Assembly: GCF_012726345.1 (NCBI RefSeq) | Contig: NZ_PTXN01000001.1 | Span: 555,674 to 619,673 of the forward strand | Reading direction: 5' to 3' | Source of the DNA: Marinomonas sp. UCMA 3892 | GTDB taxonomy: Bacteria > Pseudomonadota > Gammaproteobacteria > Pseudomonadales > Marinomonadaceae | Length of the DNA stretch: 64,000 bases | In this document: in pieces, positions 28,911 to 37,587 of the stretch | Position numbering within the stretch: position 1 is the first letter of the stretch | Layout: every line of letters starts with the position of its first letter | The notes under the pieces: generated by a model | Told to the model about the DNA's origin: nothing | Seen by the model: the letters and a program-made list of their open reading frames with translations, nothing else | Databases searched by the model: none | Program-made: the position numbers and the translations under genes

Positions 28911-29303
28911 TTACAGGTCGCAGCGGTCTTTTAAACAGGATTCACAGCGCGGTTTTCCTGTGACAAACGATGATATTTGGTGGCGGTAGCGCGCAAAGAA
29001 TTTGTAACCCATGTCCGCAAAAAAACGAATTACCGGCCAGCGGAGCAACTGCATCCATTTGTGTTTTCCGACCAGTTTCCAAGCAAGGCAGGTTACGTCT
29101 AATCCTTTGATGATTTTTCCATTGGCGAGTTGGCCGTGCAGTAATCTATCAGCTTCGACCTTATCAATATAAGGGAATCTCTCACTAAAACTATCGGCGT
29201 GAATGTCTTCTAATTGTAGTTTTTTTTGCGTATCTAATGACTGCAATGTTTGCATTTCAGCGGCGCAAAGAGGGCAATGGCCATCGTAGAAGATTGTTAG
29301 CAT
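28911..29303 (-). CDS. DUF393 (DCC-type) thiol-disulfide oxidoreductase family protein
   Basis: 130 residues. It begins MLTIFYDGHCPLCAAEM, with the C-x-x-C of a thioredoxin-like fold at residues 10-13, the family marker (D-C-C/DUF393). A second cysteine cluster CESCLKDRC sits at the C terminus, which is less usual and may bind metal. No membrane segment. Exact reaction unknown. Same direction as, and 38 bases before, the SDR gene. Confidence 0.82.
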   Translation of the reverse strand: MLTIFYDGHCPLCAAEMQTLQSLDTQKKLQLEDIHADSFSERFPYIDKVEADRLLHGQLANGKIIKGLDVTCLAWKLVGKHKWMQLLRWPVIRFFADMGYKFFARYRHQISSFVTGKPRCESCLKDRCDL

Positions 29304-29410
29304 GTATCATTACTCTTTTAGTGTGACTGTCTAGTGTGATTGTCTAGTAATGATACGTAGCGAAGAGAGAGTTAGATCAGTTTGTTATTGCAGGTTTCGC
29401 GATGGCAGGC

Positions 29411-29854
29411 TTAATAGTGTGGATACAGAACCAGCAAATGCATAATAGAGGTAACCGATGTTAAACCGAAATTTAGCGAGGTGTAATACGGCTTTGCATT
29501 ATTGGCTTGCTTTAACCAACGAGCATCAACCCAGAAAATAGTTATTAGGCTGAGTAACAAAAGTACAACCGACAGTTCCGGTGTTTTTAACAGCAAGGAA
29601 ACCCAAGCGCCGAATACGGTTGCGAAAGAGCATATAAGTAGTTTTGCGCCGTTACGACTTTCAGGTAATTCTATTAATCGTCCCCACATTGTTCCGCCAA
29701 TAAAGCTAACAATAACAGCTGCATAAGCTGCAAAAAGTGTCACTCCAGATTTACCAAGGAAGCTACCGTTAGTTAGGCTCAAATACGTCGCAAAGAGAAA
29801 TGGAAAAATACCCAATATTGCTAATGTAGCCACTACTGGCTTATAAGAACGCAT
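29411..29854 (-). CDS. DUF3429 family membrane protein
   Basis: 147 residues with about five hydrophobic segments. The block VSFIGGTMWGRLI (about 49-61) is the hallmark I associate with DUF3429 proteins of marine proteobacteria. Function unknown. Monocistronic, followed by about 100 bases before the DUF393 gene. Confidence 0.7.
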   Translation of the reverse strand: MRSYKPVVATLAILGIFPFLFATYLSLTNGSFLGKSGVTLFAAYAAVIVSFIGGTMWGRLIELPESRNGAKLLICSFATVFGAWVSLLLKTPELSVVLLLLSLITIFWVDARWLKQANNAKPYYTSLNFGLTSVTSIMHLLVLYPHY

Positions 29855-30200
29855 GCCGTTACCTTTAAATAAATGCTATATGTAAATGAGAATATGTAAA
29901 CAATACGAATTATCTAACAAAATGGACTTTAAAACAGCAATCCAGTTCCTTATTTTGTCCTATTTTTGTGCATAAAAGTGTAAAGTTTTTTGTTATGGCC
30001 ATTTGGCTGGGATATGCAGGTGTTATCTTGCCTGCCGTTGTTTGAAAAAGGGTAAAGAATACTTATTCATTGCTTGCGTGGAATCGCCATTGAGCGAAAT
30101 AGGGTCAACGAGTACAATGGACGGCTATTATTACTTGAACATGATGCCAGATTGGCTTTTATGTCCTCATTAACGAATTTTGCTTAAGGTGTGTTTAGAA
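29855..30200. other. divergent intergenic region before glyQS
   Basis: About 345 bases between the DUF3429 and glycyl-tRNA synthetase genes. It holds a good sigma-70 promoter (separate entry). I looked for a T-box or tRNA-like fold and saw none. Confidence 0.5.
30090..30118 (+). promoter_or_regulatory. candidate sigma-70 promoter of glyQS
   Basis: TTGAGC at 30090-30095 and TACAAT at 30113-30118 with a 17-base spacer, about 83 bases upstream of the start codon. Confidence 0.5.
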
Positions 30201-31577
30201 ATGCCAGCTAAAACAATGGATGAACTCGTCTCCCTATGTAAACGTCGCGGATTTATTTTCCAAGGCAGTGAAATCTACGGTGGTATGCAAGGTGCTTACG
30301 ATTACGGTCCGCTAGGTATTGAATTAAAAAACAACCTAAAAGCCGCTTGGTGGCGTTCAATGGTATATGAGCGTGACGATGTAGAAGGTTTGGATGCTGC
30401 GATTATCCAAAACAAACACGTCTACAAATATTCTGGTCACGAAGATACTTTCACCGATCCAATGGTAGATTGTCACGAATGTAAATCTCGTATGCGCGCT
30501 GACCACATGAAAGACATCAAAGTATGCGATAACTGTGGTTCTACCAATGTTACTCCGCCTCGTGATTTTAACTTGATGTTCAAAACCAACGTTGGCCCAA
30601 TGGTGAACGAAGAGTCTTACACTTACCTTCGTCCAGAAACCGCACAAGGTATCTTCACTAACTTCAAAAACGTTGTTGATTCGACTTCTCGCACTTTGCC
30701 ATTTGGTATCGCGCAGATCGGTAAATCATTCCGTAACGAAATTACTCCGCGTAACTTCATCTTCCGTGTTCGTGAATTCGAACAAATGGAATTAGAATTC
30801 TTTTGTAAGCCAGGTGAAGATGAAAAATGGCATGAATTCTGGGTTAACGCTCGTAAACAATGGTGGTTGGATCAAGGTCTAGCAGAAGAGAATATCCAGT
30901 TTGAATATGTGACTGGCGATGACTTAGCTCATTATTCAAAATCTACTGTGGATATCTTGTACAAGTTTCCACATGGTTTTGAAGAATTAGAAGGCGTTGC
31001 TAACCGTACAGACTACGATCTAGGTTCTCACACCAAAGCACAAGAAGAGTTCGGTCTTTCTGCGAAAGTGAAAAAGAACGAGCATTCAACGGCTAAGTTG
31101 GCGATTCGCGATCTTGAAGAAAATAAATGGGAAGTGCCTTTCTGTATTGAACCTTCTGCTGGTCTAGACCGTGGTCTATTGGCTGTAATGACAGAAGCTT
31201 ATACGGAAGAAGAGCTACCAAACGGCACTTCTCGTACTGTACTTAAGTTCAAACCGCACCTAGCGCCTATCAAAGTGGCTATTATGCCGCTTAAGAAGAA
31301 CAAGCCAGAAATCGTTGCTCTTGCTAAAGAATTGAAAAACAAGCTTCAGAAGCTTGGCCTTGGTCGTATTCTTTATGAAAACACCGGTAACGTAGGTAAA
31401 GGCTACCGTCGTCATGACGAAGTGGGTACGCCAATCTGTGTGACTGTCGACTTCGACTCTATCGAGCAAGAAGGCGCACCAGTAACCGTTCGTGATCGTG
31501 ACACTATGGAACAGATTGTTGTGAACGCGGCAGATCTTCCAGCTTACGTGATTAACTACTTCATCAACCAAAACTAA
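30201..31577 (+). CDS. glyQS: glycine--tRNA ligase, single-chain alpha2 type
   Basis: 458 residues from the ATG at 30201; the open frame begins a few codons earlier at a TTG. This is the homodimeric class II enzyme (as in eukaryotes, archaea and some bacteria), not the GlyQ/GlyS alpha2beta2 form found in most gammaproteobacteria. The order is [19 protein letters not shown] (about 34-52), a zinc-type cluster CHEC...CDNC (about 92-115), the motif 2 region [20 protein letters not shown] (about 177-196), motif 3 [13 protein letters not shown] (about 315-327) and a C-terminal anticodon domain. Codon choice looks like that of a highly expressed gene. Confidence 0.93.
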   Translation: MPAKTMDELVSLCKRRGFIFQGSEIYGGMQGAYDYGPLGIELKNNLKAAWWRSMVYERDDVEGLDAAIIQNKHVYKYSGHEDTFTDPMVDCHECKSRMRADHMKDIKVCDNCGSTNVTPPRDFNLMFKTNVGPMVNEESYTYLRPETAQGIFTNFKNVVDSTSRTLPFGIAQIGKSFRNEITPRNFIFRVREFEQMELEFFCKPGEDEKWHEFWVNARKQWWLDQGLAEENIQFEYVTGDDLAHYSKSTVDILYKFPHGFEELEGVANRTDYDLGSHTKAQEEFGLSAKVKKNEHSTAKLAIRDLEENKWEVPFCIEPSAGLDRGLLAVMTEAYTEEELPNGTSRTVLKFKPHLAPIKVAIMPLKKNKPEIVALAKELKNKLQKLGLGRILYENTGNVGKGYRRHDEVGTPICVTVDFDSIEQEGAPVTVRDRDTMEQIVVNAADLPAYVINYFINQN

Positions 31578-31596
31578 TTTTTGTTGATGATCTAAA

Positions 31597-31631
31597 AACC
31601 ATGACTCTCGTTTGAGAGTCGTGGTTTTTTT
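31597..31631 (+). terminator. terminator after glyQS
   Basis: Stem ACCATGACTCTC / GAGAGTCGTGGT with one mismatch and loop GTTT, followed by seven T. Confidence 0.85.
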
Positions 31632-31673
31632 ATGTCTATGATTTTATTCATTGATAAAAAGTGACACCAAAAA

Positions 31674-31702
31674 AAAGACCGCAAATAAGTTGCGGTCTTT
31701 TA
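31674..31702 (-). terminator. terminator after the TonB-receptor gene
   Basis: AAAGACCGCAA / TTGCGGTCTTT, an 11-bp perfect stem with a 5-base loop, flanked on the minus strand by a T run; about 40 bases past the receptor stop codon. Confidence 0.8.
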
Positions 31703-31741
31703 TGTGCGAATCGCACTAAGGGAAAACGAAAGTTATATAGT

Positions 31742-33709
31742 TTAGAACGTCATTTTTACTTTAGCGTTGTATCTACGACCATCTAATACCGTATCGTAGT
31801 TTTCAATATCTACTTTTTTATCTAGCAAGTTATAAATTCCTGCATAAACAGAAATGGCATCGTTGATGCTGTAGCTAATGCCTGTATCCACAAAGGTATA
31901 GGAAGGAATCGCTTCCTGCATTGAGGTGCGGTTTAAACCTTCGCTTGATTCTCCACGATAGTTTATACGAGTCCAAGAAGTAAGCTTGGGTGTTGCATCC
32001 CAGTTAAGGGTCGCGTTAGCCATGTGTTTTGGCAGACGATTTAACGGCTCACCAGCAAAACTACCTGTTTTTTGCTCTGACTCTGTATAAGTATAGTTCC
32101 CCACCACATTGATAATGTTTGAGAACTCATGGGATAAAGTAAATTCAATCCCTTGCATTTCTACTCGGTCTACATTCGTTCGTTCACTGATGAAGGTATA
32201 AGAATTGCCTGAGTACGAACAACTTGCATCTCCAGCTGTAGTATCGCAAATACGCTGTTCTGTAATTTTATCTTTATAGTCTGTATGAAATAACGTTGTG
32301 CTGATTTGTGTGCTGTGCTGATTATCCCAGTAAAGCCCAATTTCATGGCTGGTACTTTCTTCTGGTTTTAAATCAGAATTGCCCAAAATAAGTGCTGAGC
32401 CACGGCCAGATATTTGTCCCCAACCCTCGCTACCTTGACGAAGATCTGGTGAACGGTAGCCAGTACTTATTCCACCTTTTAGTGTCCAGTCTTGAGCGAA
32501 TGACCAGTTACTGTACAAACGTGGTGATATATTGGAGCCATAGTTTTCATCTTCGTTGTAGCGTAAGCCACCAGTAATCGAAAGATTGTCAGTAATAAAA
32601 TATTCATCTTCTGCAAATAGTGATGCGTTCCAGCGTGTTAACTCGTCTATACCATTGCCGGCTTCATTGCTTCCATCTTCTAGTTTTTGATAATCATATT
32701 GCCCGCCAACAGTTAATACGTTTGTATTAAATGGTAGTACAGTTTGATTATTGAGAACTGTATTCTGATAGGACATATCACGGCTAGAATTATCTATCTT
32801 TTCGTGGGTTAGATAGGTTTCAATGTTCTTGTTATTTGCGCTCGCTGAATGTGTGATAGCGTAGTGTTCACGGTCATAGTCTTGCTCAGATACACTTCCA
32901 TCGGCAGCAACAGAGTAACCGGGGTTGCGATAGCGTGTTTGTTCTTCTTTACCAGCTTCAAATATCAGATTTTGATTTTCGGATATGGCCCACGACACTT
33001 TTGCCGTTGCATTTTTGATTTCTTGATCAGCGTAACCGTCGACAATTTTATCTTCGTCACGTTGTGAAACTTGTCCATAGAGTTGCAAGCCGAGTTTGTC
33101 TTTTACTAAAGGTCCACTCAACATTAAGTCGGCTTGTTGGCTATCTCCTGACGCCGAGCTGTCTTGAATCGTGGTACTTAACGATAGCTCGCCGCCCCAT
33201 TTATCTTGTACTTTTTTAGTTATGATATTAATGACACCGCCAAGCGCATCGGAACCGTAAAGTGAAGACATTGGACCACGAATTACTTCAATGCGCTCAA
33301 TGGCTGATAGCGGCGGAGTCCAGCCTTGTTCGATACCTGAACCATCGCTATTTGGTCTTGTTTCACGGGAGCCTTGGCGTTTTCCATCGACCAGTATTAG
33401 AGTATATTTTCCACTCATACCGCGCATGGATATTTCTTCTGTCGAACCACCACCCGTTACCATTACGCCAGGAACATCTTTCAAAGCATCGGTAACATCT
33501 CGATAAGCTTTCTTTTCAAGTTCTTGTTGAGTAATTACCGTTATAGAAGCTGGCGCATCAGAAATTTGTTGTTCATAACCAGAAGCAGATACAACCAATT
33601 TATCTAGGTCGACAATGCTTTCTTCTGCTAGCAGCGTTGCAGAATACGTTGTGGCGCTGATTAGTGCGGCTAAAGTGGTCAGTTTATAATGGCGAGCTGA
33701 AGGGGTCAT
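31742..33709 (-). CDS. TonB-dependent siderophore receptor, IrgA/CirA-like
   Basis: 655 residues from the ATG at 33709; a longer TTG start at 33718 is less likely. A signal peptide ends near TLLAEES. The TonB box region DLDKLVVSA and the plug domain follow, with ETRPNSDGSGIEQGW and IERIEVIRGPMSSLYGSDA (about 140-158), very like CirA/FepA/IrgA catecholate receptors. The beta barrel ends with an aromatic residue (VKMTF). It imports a ferric siderophore across the outer membrane. The divergent LysR gene repeats the irgA-irgB arrangement of Vibrio cholerae. Confidence 0.9.
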   Translation of the reverse strand: MTPSARHYKLTTLAALISATTYSATLLAEESIVDLDKLVVSASGYEQQISDAPASITVITQQELEKKAYRDVTDALKDVPGVMVTGGGSTEEISMRGMSGKYTLILVDGKRQGSRETRPNSDGSGIEQGWTPPLSAIERIEVIRGPMSSLYGSDALGGVINIITKKVQDKWGGELSLSTTIQDSSASGDSQQADLMLSGPLVKDKLGLQLYGQVSQRDEDKIVDGYADQEIKNATAKVSWAISENQNLIFEAGKEEQTRYRNPGYSVAADGSVSEQDYDREHYAITHSASANNKNIETYLTHEKIDNSSRDMSYQNTVLNNQTVLPFNTNVLTVGGQYDYQKLEDGSNEAGNGIDELTRWNASLFAEDEYFITDNLSITGGLRYNEDENYGSNISPRLYSNWSFAQDWTLKGGISTGYRSPDLRQGSEGWGQISGRGSALILGNSDLKPEESTSHEIGLYWDNQHSTQISTTLFHTDYKDKITEQRICDTTAGDASCSYSGNSYTFISERTNVDRVEMQGIEFTLSHEFSNIINVVGNYTYTESEQKTGSFAGEPLNRLPKHMANATLNWDATPKLTSWTRINYRGESSEGLNRTSMQEAIPSYTFVDTGISYSINDAISVYAGIYNLLDKKVDIENYDTVLDGRRYNAKVKMTF

Positions 33710-33799
33710 TATGAACAATTTCTCCGTGGTAGAAGTAGTGTTTATCTCGTATAATCTATTGCATAAAAGATATTAAGAACGCTTATCGTTTGCATTATC

Positions 33800-33814
33800 T
33801 GATAATAATTACTT
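33800..33814. promoter_or_regulatory. possible Fur box between receptor and LysR gene
   Basis: TGATAATAATTACTT has a perfect left half of the 7-1-7 Fur consensus and a poor right half; nearby GCATTATC gives a further overlapping half. Iron control is expected for this receptor type, but the site itself is weak. Confidence 0.35.
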
Positions 33815-33965
33815 TTTGTGGTGGCACGTTTTGTTCCTCTTTTTGCAACACCTACAAGAGACCTCAAGATCAGCTGGTTTTATGGGGGCCGTATTAAAAC
33901 GAACAGAAAAGCAAAATTTGGACTGCATCTTAGGGATGTTTATAGGTAGATCAGGGGAAAAGTGA

Positions 33966-34820
33966 ATGTACGATCTGAACGAAGTTAGGACATTCGTTTC
34001 TGTGATGGAAACGGGCAGTCTTAAAGAAAGTGCTCAAAAATTGGGGGTATCTAAGTCTACCCTGAGCCGTCGTATTAGCCATTTGGAACAAGCATTAAAT
34101 CAGCCGTTATTACGCCGTCAAGCCAATCGGCTTTTCGCTAATGAAGCAGGAATTAAGTTTTTACCTTTTGCAAAAAAAATGCTCAATGTCGCCGATGAAG
34201 GTCATAAAGCCGTTGAAGAATTAAAAGATGAAATTAGTGGATCTTTAGTGGTTTATGTTCATACAACCTTGCTTCGAGGTTGGTTTTCTTGGCTAATGTT
34301 TGATTTTTTGGATGAGTTTCCTCAAGTTAATATTGAGGTACGTACAGGTAATCAGCTATCTCAAGAGATAAAAAGTAATGATGTTTGCGTTTGGGTGGGG
34401 GAGCCTATCAACGATCAACTGCGCTCAGAACAGATAGGCACATTAAGCCAAGGTTTATATGCTAGCGCCGAATATTTAGAGCGAATTGGAATTTTGAAAC
34501 ATCCAAGTGAGCTAAATCAATATGCTTGGGTCGATACGCTTAAAAATGAGCAAAACAACATAGTACTAGAGCATGAAACGCAGGGAGATGTGTCTTTTGA
34601 TTTACCTAAGTCTCGTCTTACAGTGGATCAATACATACTTCACGCTGAGGCTATTATCCGAGGAAAAGGTGTAGGATTATTGCCACATTATTTTGCTGAA
34701 AAACATTTAAAGCGCCATCCTGAAGTGTTTGTCTCTTGTTTACCTGAGTGGAAGGGCAAATCATTACCTGTTTACCTACAATATCCTTTTGGTCATTTAC
34801 CGAAAAAATGCACACATTGA
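33966..34820 (+). CDS. LysR-family regulator, IrgB-like by position
   Basis: 284 residues. The N-terminal HTH (about 1-60; SAQKLGVSKSTLSRRISHLE) and the LysR effector domain are present. It is divergent from a catecholate-type TonB receptor gene, as irgB is from irgA in Vibrio cholerae. Activation of the receptor under low iron is therefore a reasonable inference. The sequence alone does not fix the ligand. Confidence 0.88.
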   Translation: MYDLNEVRTFVSVMETGSLKESAQKLGVSKSTLSRRISHLEQALNQPLLRRQANRLFANEAGIKFLPFAKKMLNVADEGHKAVEELKDEISGSLVVYVHTTLLRGWFSWLMFDFLDEFPQVNIEVRTGNQLSQEIKSNDVCVWVGEPINDQLRSEQIGTLSQGLYASAEYLERIGILKHPSELNQYAWVDTLKNEQNNIVLEHETQGDVSFDLPKSRLTVDQYILHAEAIIRGKGVGLLPHYFAEKHLKRHPEVFVSCLPEWKGKSLPVYLQYPFGHLPKKCTH

Positions 34821-34889
34821 TTCAATACTTAAGAGAAGAAGCGAAGACCTTTTATTAAGTCTAGAGTGTTAATTCTATTGTCTTGTTAG

Positions 34890-34929
34890 CAGCACTTTTA
34901 CTGCCCAAAAACAGAGAGTAAAAGTGCTG
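34890..34929. terminator. hairpin between convergent genes
   Basis: A 13-bp perfect stem CAGCACTTTTACT / AGTAAAAGTGCTG with a 14-base centre, between the LysR (plus) and hydrolase (minus) genes. No clear T run on either side, so it may be a weak terminator or a structural element. Confidence 0.45.
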
Positions 34930-34954
34930 AAAAGAACAAAGGCGAATAGAGAAA

Positions 34955-36049
34955 TTAAGGTGTTGTTTGCCACCAAGTCGTTAGAGGGGGCAAATCGTTA
35001 ATAGAAAAAATACGACCAAATTCAGGTGTACTTAAGGTCACATTTCGACGTTCTGATTCAGCAACCACTCGGTCAAACGGATCATGCCATGTATGAAAAG
35101 CCAGATCGAAAGTGCCATTGTGAATCGGCATCATCACTTTTCCTTGTAAGTCGATATGAGCCTGAACGCTTTCTTCTGGCTTCATGTGAATATCGGCCCA
35201 GTCTTTATCGTAAGCGCCCGTTTCTATCATAGTGAGGTCAAATGGCCCGTACTTATCGCCCGTTTCTTTAAAACCTGAAAAATAACCAGAGTCGCCACTA
35301 AAGAAAATGCTTTCCTGCGGTGTTTTGATTACCCAAGCTCCCCATAAGGTCGCATTGCCATCGCCCATACCTCGTCCTGAAAAATGCTGAGTCGGTGTAA
35401 AGGCTACCAAACCTTGGCTAGTTTGAAGCTCCTGCCACCAATCGAAAGTAGTAATTTTATTTGCCTCAACGCCCCAATCAACTAAGTCACCATCAACGCC
35501 TTTTGGCACCAAAAATTGCTTCGCTTTGGCTAATAAAACCTTGATGCTCGCTTTATCCAAATGATCGTAATGATTATGGGAAATCAACACCTTATCGATA
35601 GGCGGTAAGTCTTCTAAACTAATGGGTGGCTGGTGAAATCGTTTTGGGCCAGCAAACTGAAAGGGCGAAGCGCGATCCGAGAATACAGGATCAATCAGCC
35701 AATATTCGCCATACACCTTGAGCAAAATAGAAGAATGCCCAAGCTTAACCAGATGCAGCGTATCATTACTCAGCATATCTAAATCTACTCGGCTAACAGC
35801 ACGTACCGGAATATTGATGTTTGGCGTAGTATCGACTTTTTTCTCAGTAAAAAAGCGCACCCACAAAGTAGCCGTGTCTGCAAAAGACATAGGCTTACGC
35901 GGTGCAGTATTGTGAAACTTAGCGTCTTTATAAGGCGCGGACGTGACTTCCTTGATGGGATTAACTTTGGACATAATGTTCAGGTTAACGATATAAACCG
36001 CTAGAACAAGCACAAGAATCAAGGCAAGAAAGAGTTTGATCACAAACAT
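34955..36049 (-). CDS. MBL-fold metal-dependent hydrolase (NAPE-PLD/UlaG-like)
   Basis: 364 residues. An N-terminal membrane anchor (about 4-26) is followed by a metallo-beta-lactamase domain. The metal motif is SHNHYDHLD (about 156-164), with later ligands in FFSGDSGYF (about 255-263) and MMPIHNGTFDLAFH. The RFHQPP segment and the general layout match the group of membrane-linked hydrolases related to N-acyl-phosphatidylethanolamine phospholipase D. Substrate unknown. Divergent from the YafY-type regulator. Confidence 0.85.
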   Translation of the reverse strand: MFVIKLFLALILVLVLAVYIVNLNIMSKVNPIKEVTSAPYKDAKFHNTAPRKPMSFADTATLWVRFFTEKKVDTTPNINIPVRAVSRVDLDMLSNDTLHLVKLGHSSILLKVYGEYWLIDPVFSDRASPFQFAGPKRFHQPPISLEDLPPIDKVLISHNHYDHLDKASIKVLLAKAKQFLVPKGVDGDLVDWGVEANKITTFDWWQELQTSQGLVAFTPTQHFSGRGMGDGNATLWGAWVIKTPQESIFFSGDSGYFSGFKETGDKYGPFDLTMIETGAYDKDWADIHMKPEESVQAHIDLQGKVMMPIHNGTFDLAFHTWHDPFDRVVAESERRNVTLSTPEFGRIFSINDLPPLTTWWQTTP

Positions 36050-36172
36050 GGAAAAATCACTTTTAGGTTAATAGCAGCTTATAATTTGGGCTTATACTTT
36101 AAATTCAACAGTAGAACTTAGCTAATAATACGCAAGCATCAAGACTTCAGATCTTTAAATGGGGAAAGTACT

Positions 36173-36865
36173 TTGGGTGACGGTGATGTAAAACGACTTT
36201 CGCGGTTAACAGCGATTACGACACAATTACAGGCGAATTCGTTAGTTACGGCGACTGAGTTGGCGGCTCGGTTTTCTGTAAGTGTCAGGACGATTTACCG
36301 AGACATTCGAGCATTAGAAAGTTCGGGTATCCCTATTTATACAGAAGAAGGTAAAGGCTATCGAATGGCAGACGGCTATCGTTTGCCGCCTATTATGTTT
36401 ACCGAAAACGAGGCTAATGCTTTGGTGATGGTTGAGCAGTTGGTACTTCATAATAAGGATTCTTCGCTGGTAAAAGATTACTCTGATGCCATTGATAAAA
36501 TTAAGTCGTCGCTCAATAGTGAGAGCAAAGCGAAGGTTAATCTTCTCTCTGAACGAACGCAATTTAGCCAAATGAAGATGCAAGAGAAAAACAGCGATAA
36601 TTTATCGACACTACAATGCGCGTTAACGAACTTTTTTCTCATTGATATCGGCTACACGGATGAAGCCGGTCTATTGACGCAAAGACGTATTGAACCCTTT
36701 GCTTTATTAAGCACGAGAAATAGCTGGATACTGGTTGCATGGTGTCGTTTACGACAAGATTTTAGAAACTTCCGCTTAGACAGAATACAAAACCTTGATT
36801 TACTCTCCGAAACATTTGCGCCCCACGAGATGACGCTAGAAGACTATTTTTGTCGTTATGGTTGA
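36173..36865 (+). CDS. YafY-type regulator: DeoR-like HTH plus WYL domain
   Basis: 230 residues. TTG is taken as start because GGGGA lies seven bases upstream and no ATG is in frame nearby. The HTH covers about residues 8-60 (ELAARFSVSVRTIYRDIRAL), and a WYL-type C-terminal domain follows (RRIEPFALLSTRNSWILVAW, about 169-188). WYL proteins sense ligands, in some cases nucleic acids. It is upstream of, and in line with, the GFA enzyme gene, which it may regulate. Confidence 0.85.
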   Translation: MGDGDVKRLSRLTAITTQLQANSLVTATELAARFSVSVRTIYRDIRALESSGIPIYTEEGKGYRMADGYRLPPIMFTENEANALVMVEQLVLHNKDSSLVKDYSDAIDKIKSSLNSESKAKVNLLSERTQFSQMKMQEKNSDNLSTLQCALTNFFLIDIGYTDEAGLLTQRRIEPFALLSTRNSWILVAWCRLRQDFRNFRLDRIQNLDLLSETFAPHEMTLEDYFCRYG

Positions 36866-36981
36866 TGGTTTCATCGTTATTATAAATAAGTTTTTACCCC
36901 TGACATAGGGCTGTCATTAGGTGATCATAAAATGTATTGAGACATACATTCAAAAGCTTTTATTTAATGAGGAGTAGCCTA

Positions 36982-37416
36982 ATGCTAAAAGCAAAAGCAC
37001 AGTGCTTATGTGGCGCGGTGACCATCGTGGCCAATCAGATCAATCCTAAATTCACCGTTTGCCACTGTGATTCTTGTCGCGGCTGGAGTGGTGCGCCTTT
37101 TTTTGCGCTTCAATGTGGTACCGACGTGGTGATTGAAGGCCAAGATCACATCAAAGAGTATGACTCTTCGGCATGGGCTTCACGGAGTTTTTGTGCAGAA
37201 TGCGGTACGCATTTATTTTATAAGTTGAAAGAAAGCGGTGCCCATAACATGTCAGTAGGGATTTTCTCAAACCTTGATAGTATTGAAATGGACATGCAAT
37301 ATTTCAGTGATCAACGTCCTGATTACTATTGCTTTTCTAATAAAACGAAAGAAATGACCAGAGCAGAAATCATGGCGTATTTTGCTTCTGCTGTTAGTAC
37401 GACGGCTAAAGAGTGA
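36982..37416 (+). CDS. GFA-family (glutathione-dependent formaldehyde-activating-like) protein
   Basis: 144 residues from the ATG at 36982, which has GAGGAG ten bases upstream; the open frame extends 15 codons further 5'. The zinc-binding cysteines of the GFA/CENP-V fold are all visible: CLCGAV, CHCDSC and FCAECGTH. The family binds zinc through a C-x-C pattern, and a few members add glutathione to formaldehyde; most have unproven activity. Follows the YafY-type regulator by about 115 bases. Confidence 0.85.
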   Translation: MLKAKAQCLCGAVTIVANQINPKFTVCHCDSCRGWSGAPFFALQCGTDVVIEGQDHIKEYDSSAWASRSFCAECGTHLFYKLKESGAHNMSVGIFSNLDSIEMDMQYFSDQRPDYYCFSNKTKEMTRAEIMAYFASAVSTTAKE

Positions 37417-37479
37417 TTTGATAGTGTCACTATTTTTGCTGCTGATAACACCTTCTCGTCTTCATGTCATTTAGGGAAG

Positions 37480-37501
37480 AAAGCCCCGTCTCCGGGGCTT
37501 T
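37480..37501. terminator. terminator after the GFA gene
   Basis: AAAGCCCCG / CGGGGCTTT with a 4-base loop. Works in both directions and can also serve the convergent antiporter gene. Confidence 0.8.
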
Positions 37502-37587
37502 ATATCGCTGTTGAAAAGGTATTTTGTACTTTAGTTTTTTTGTACTTTAGGCTTTTCGTACAGGAGTCAAAAAAGGGGATACATGCC

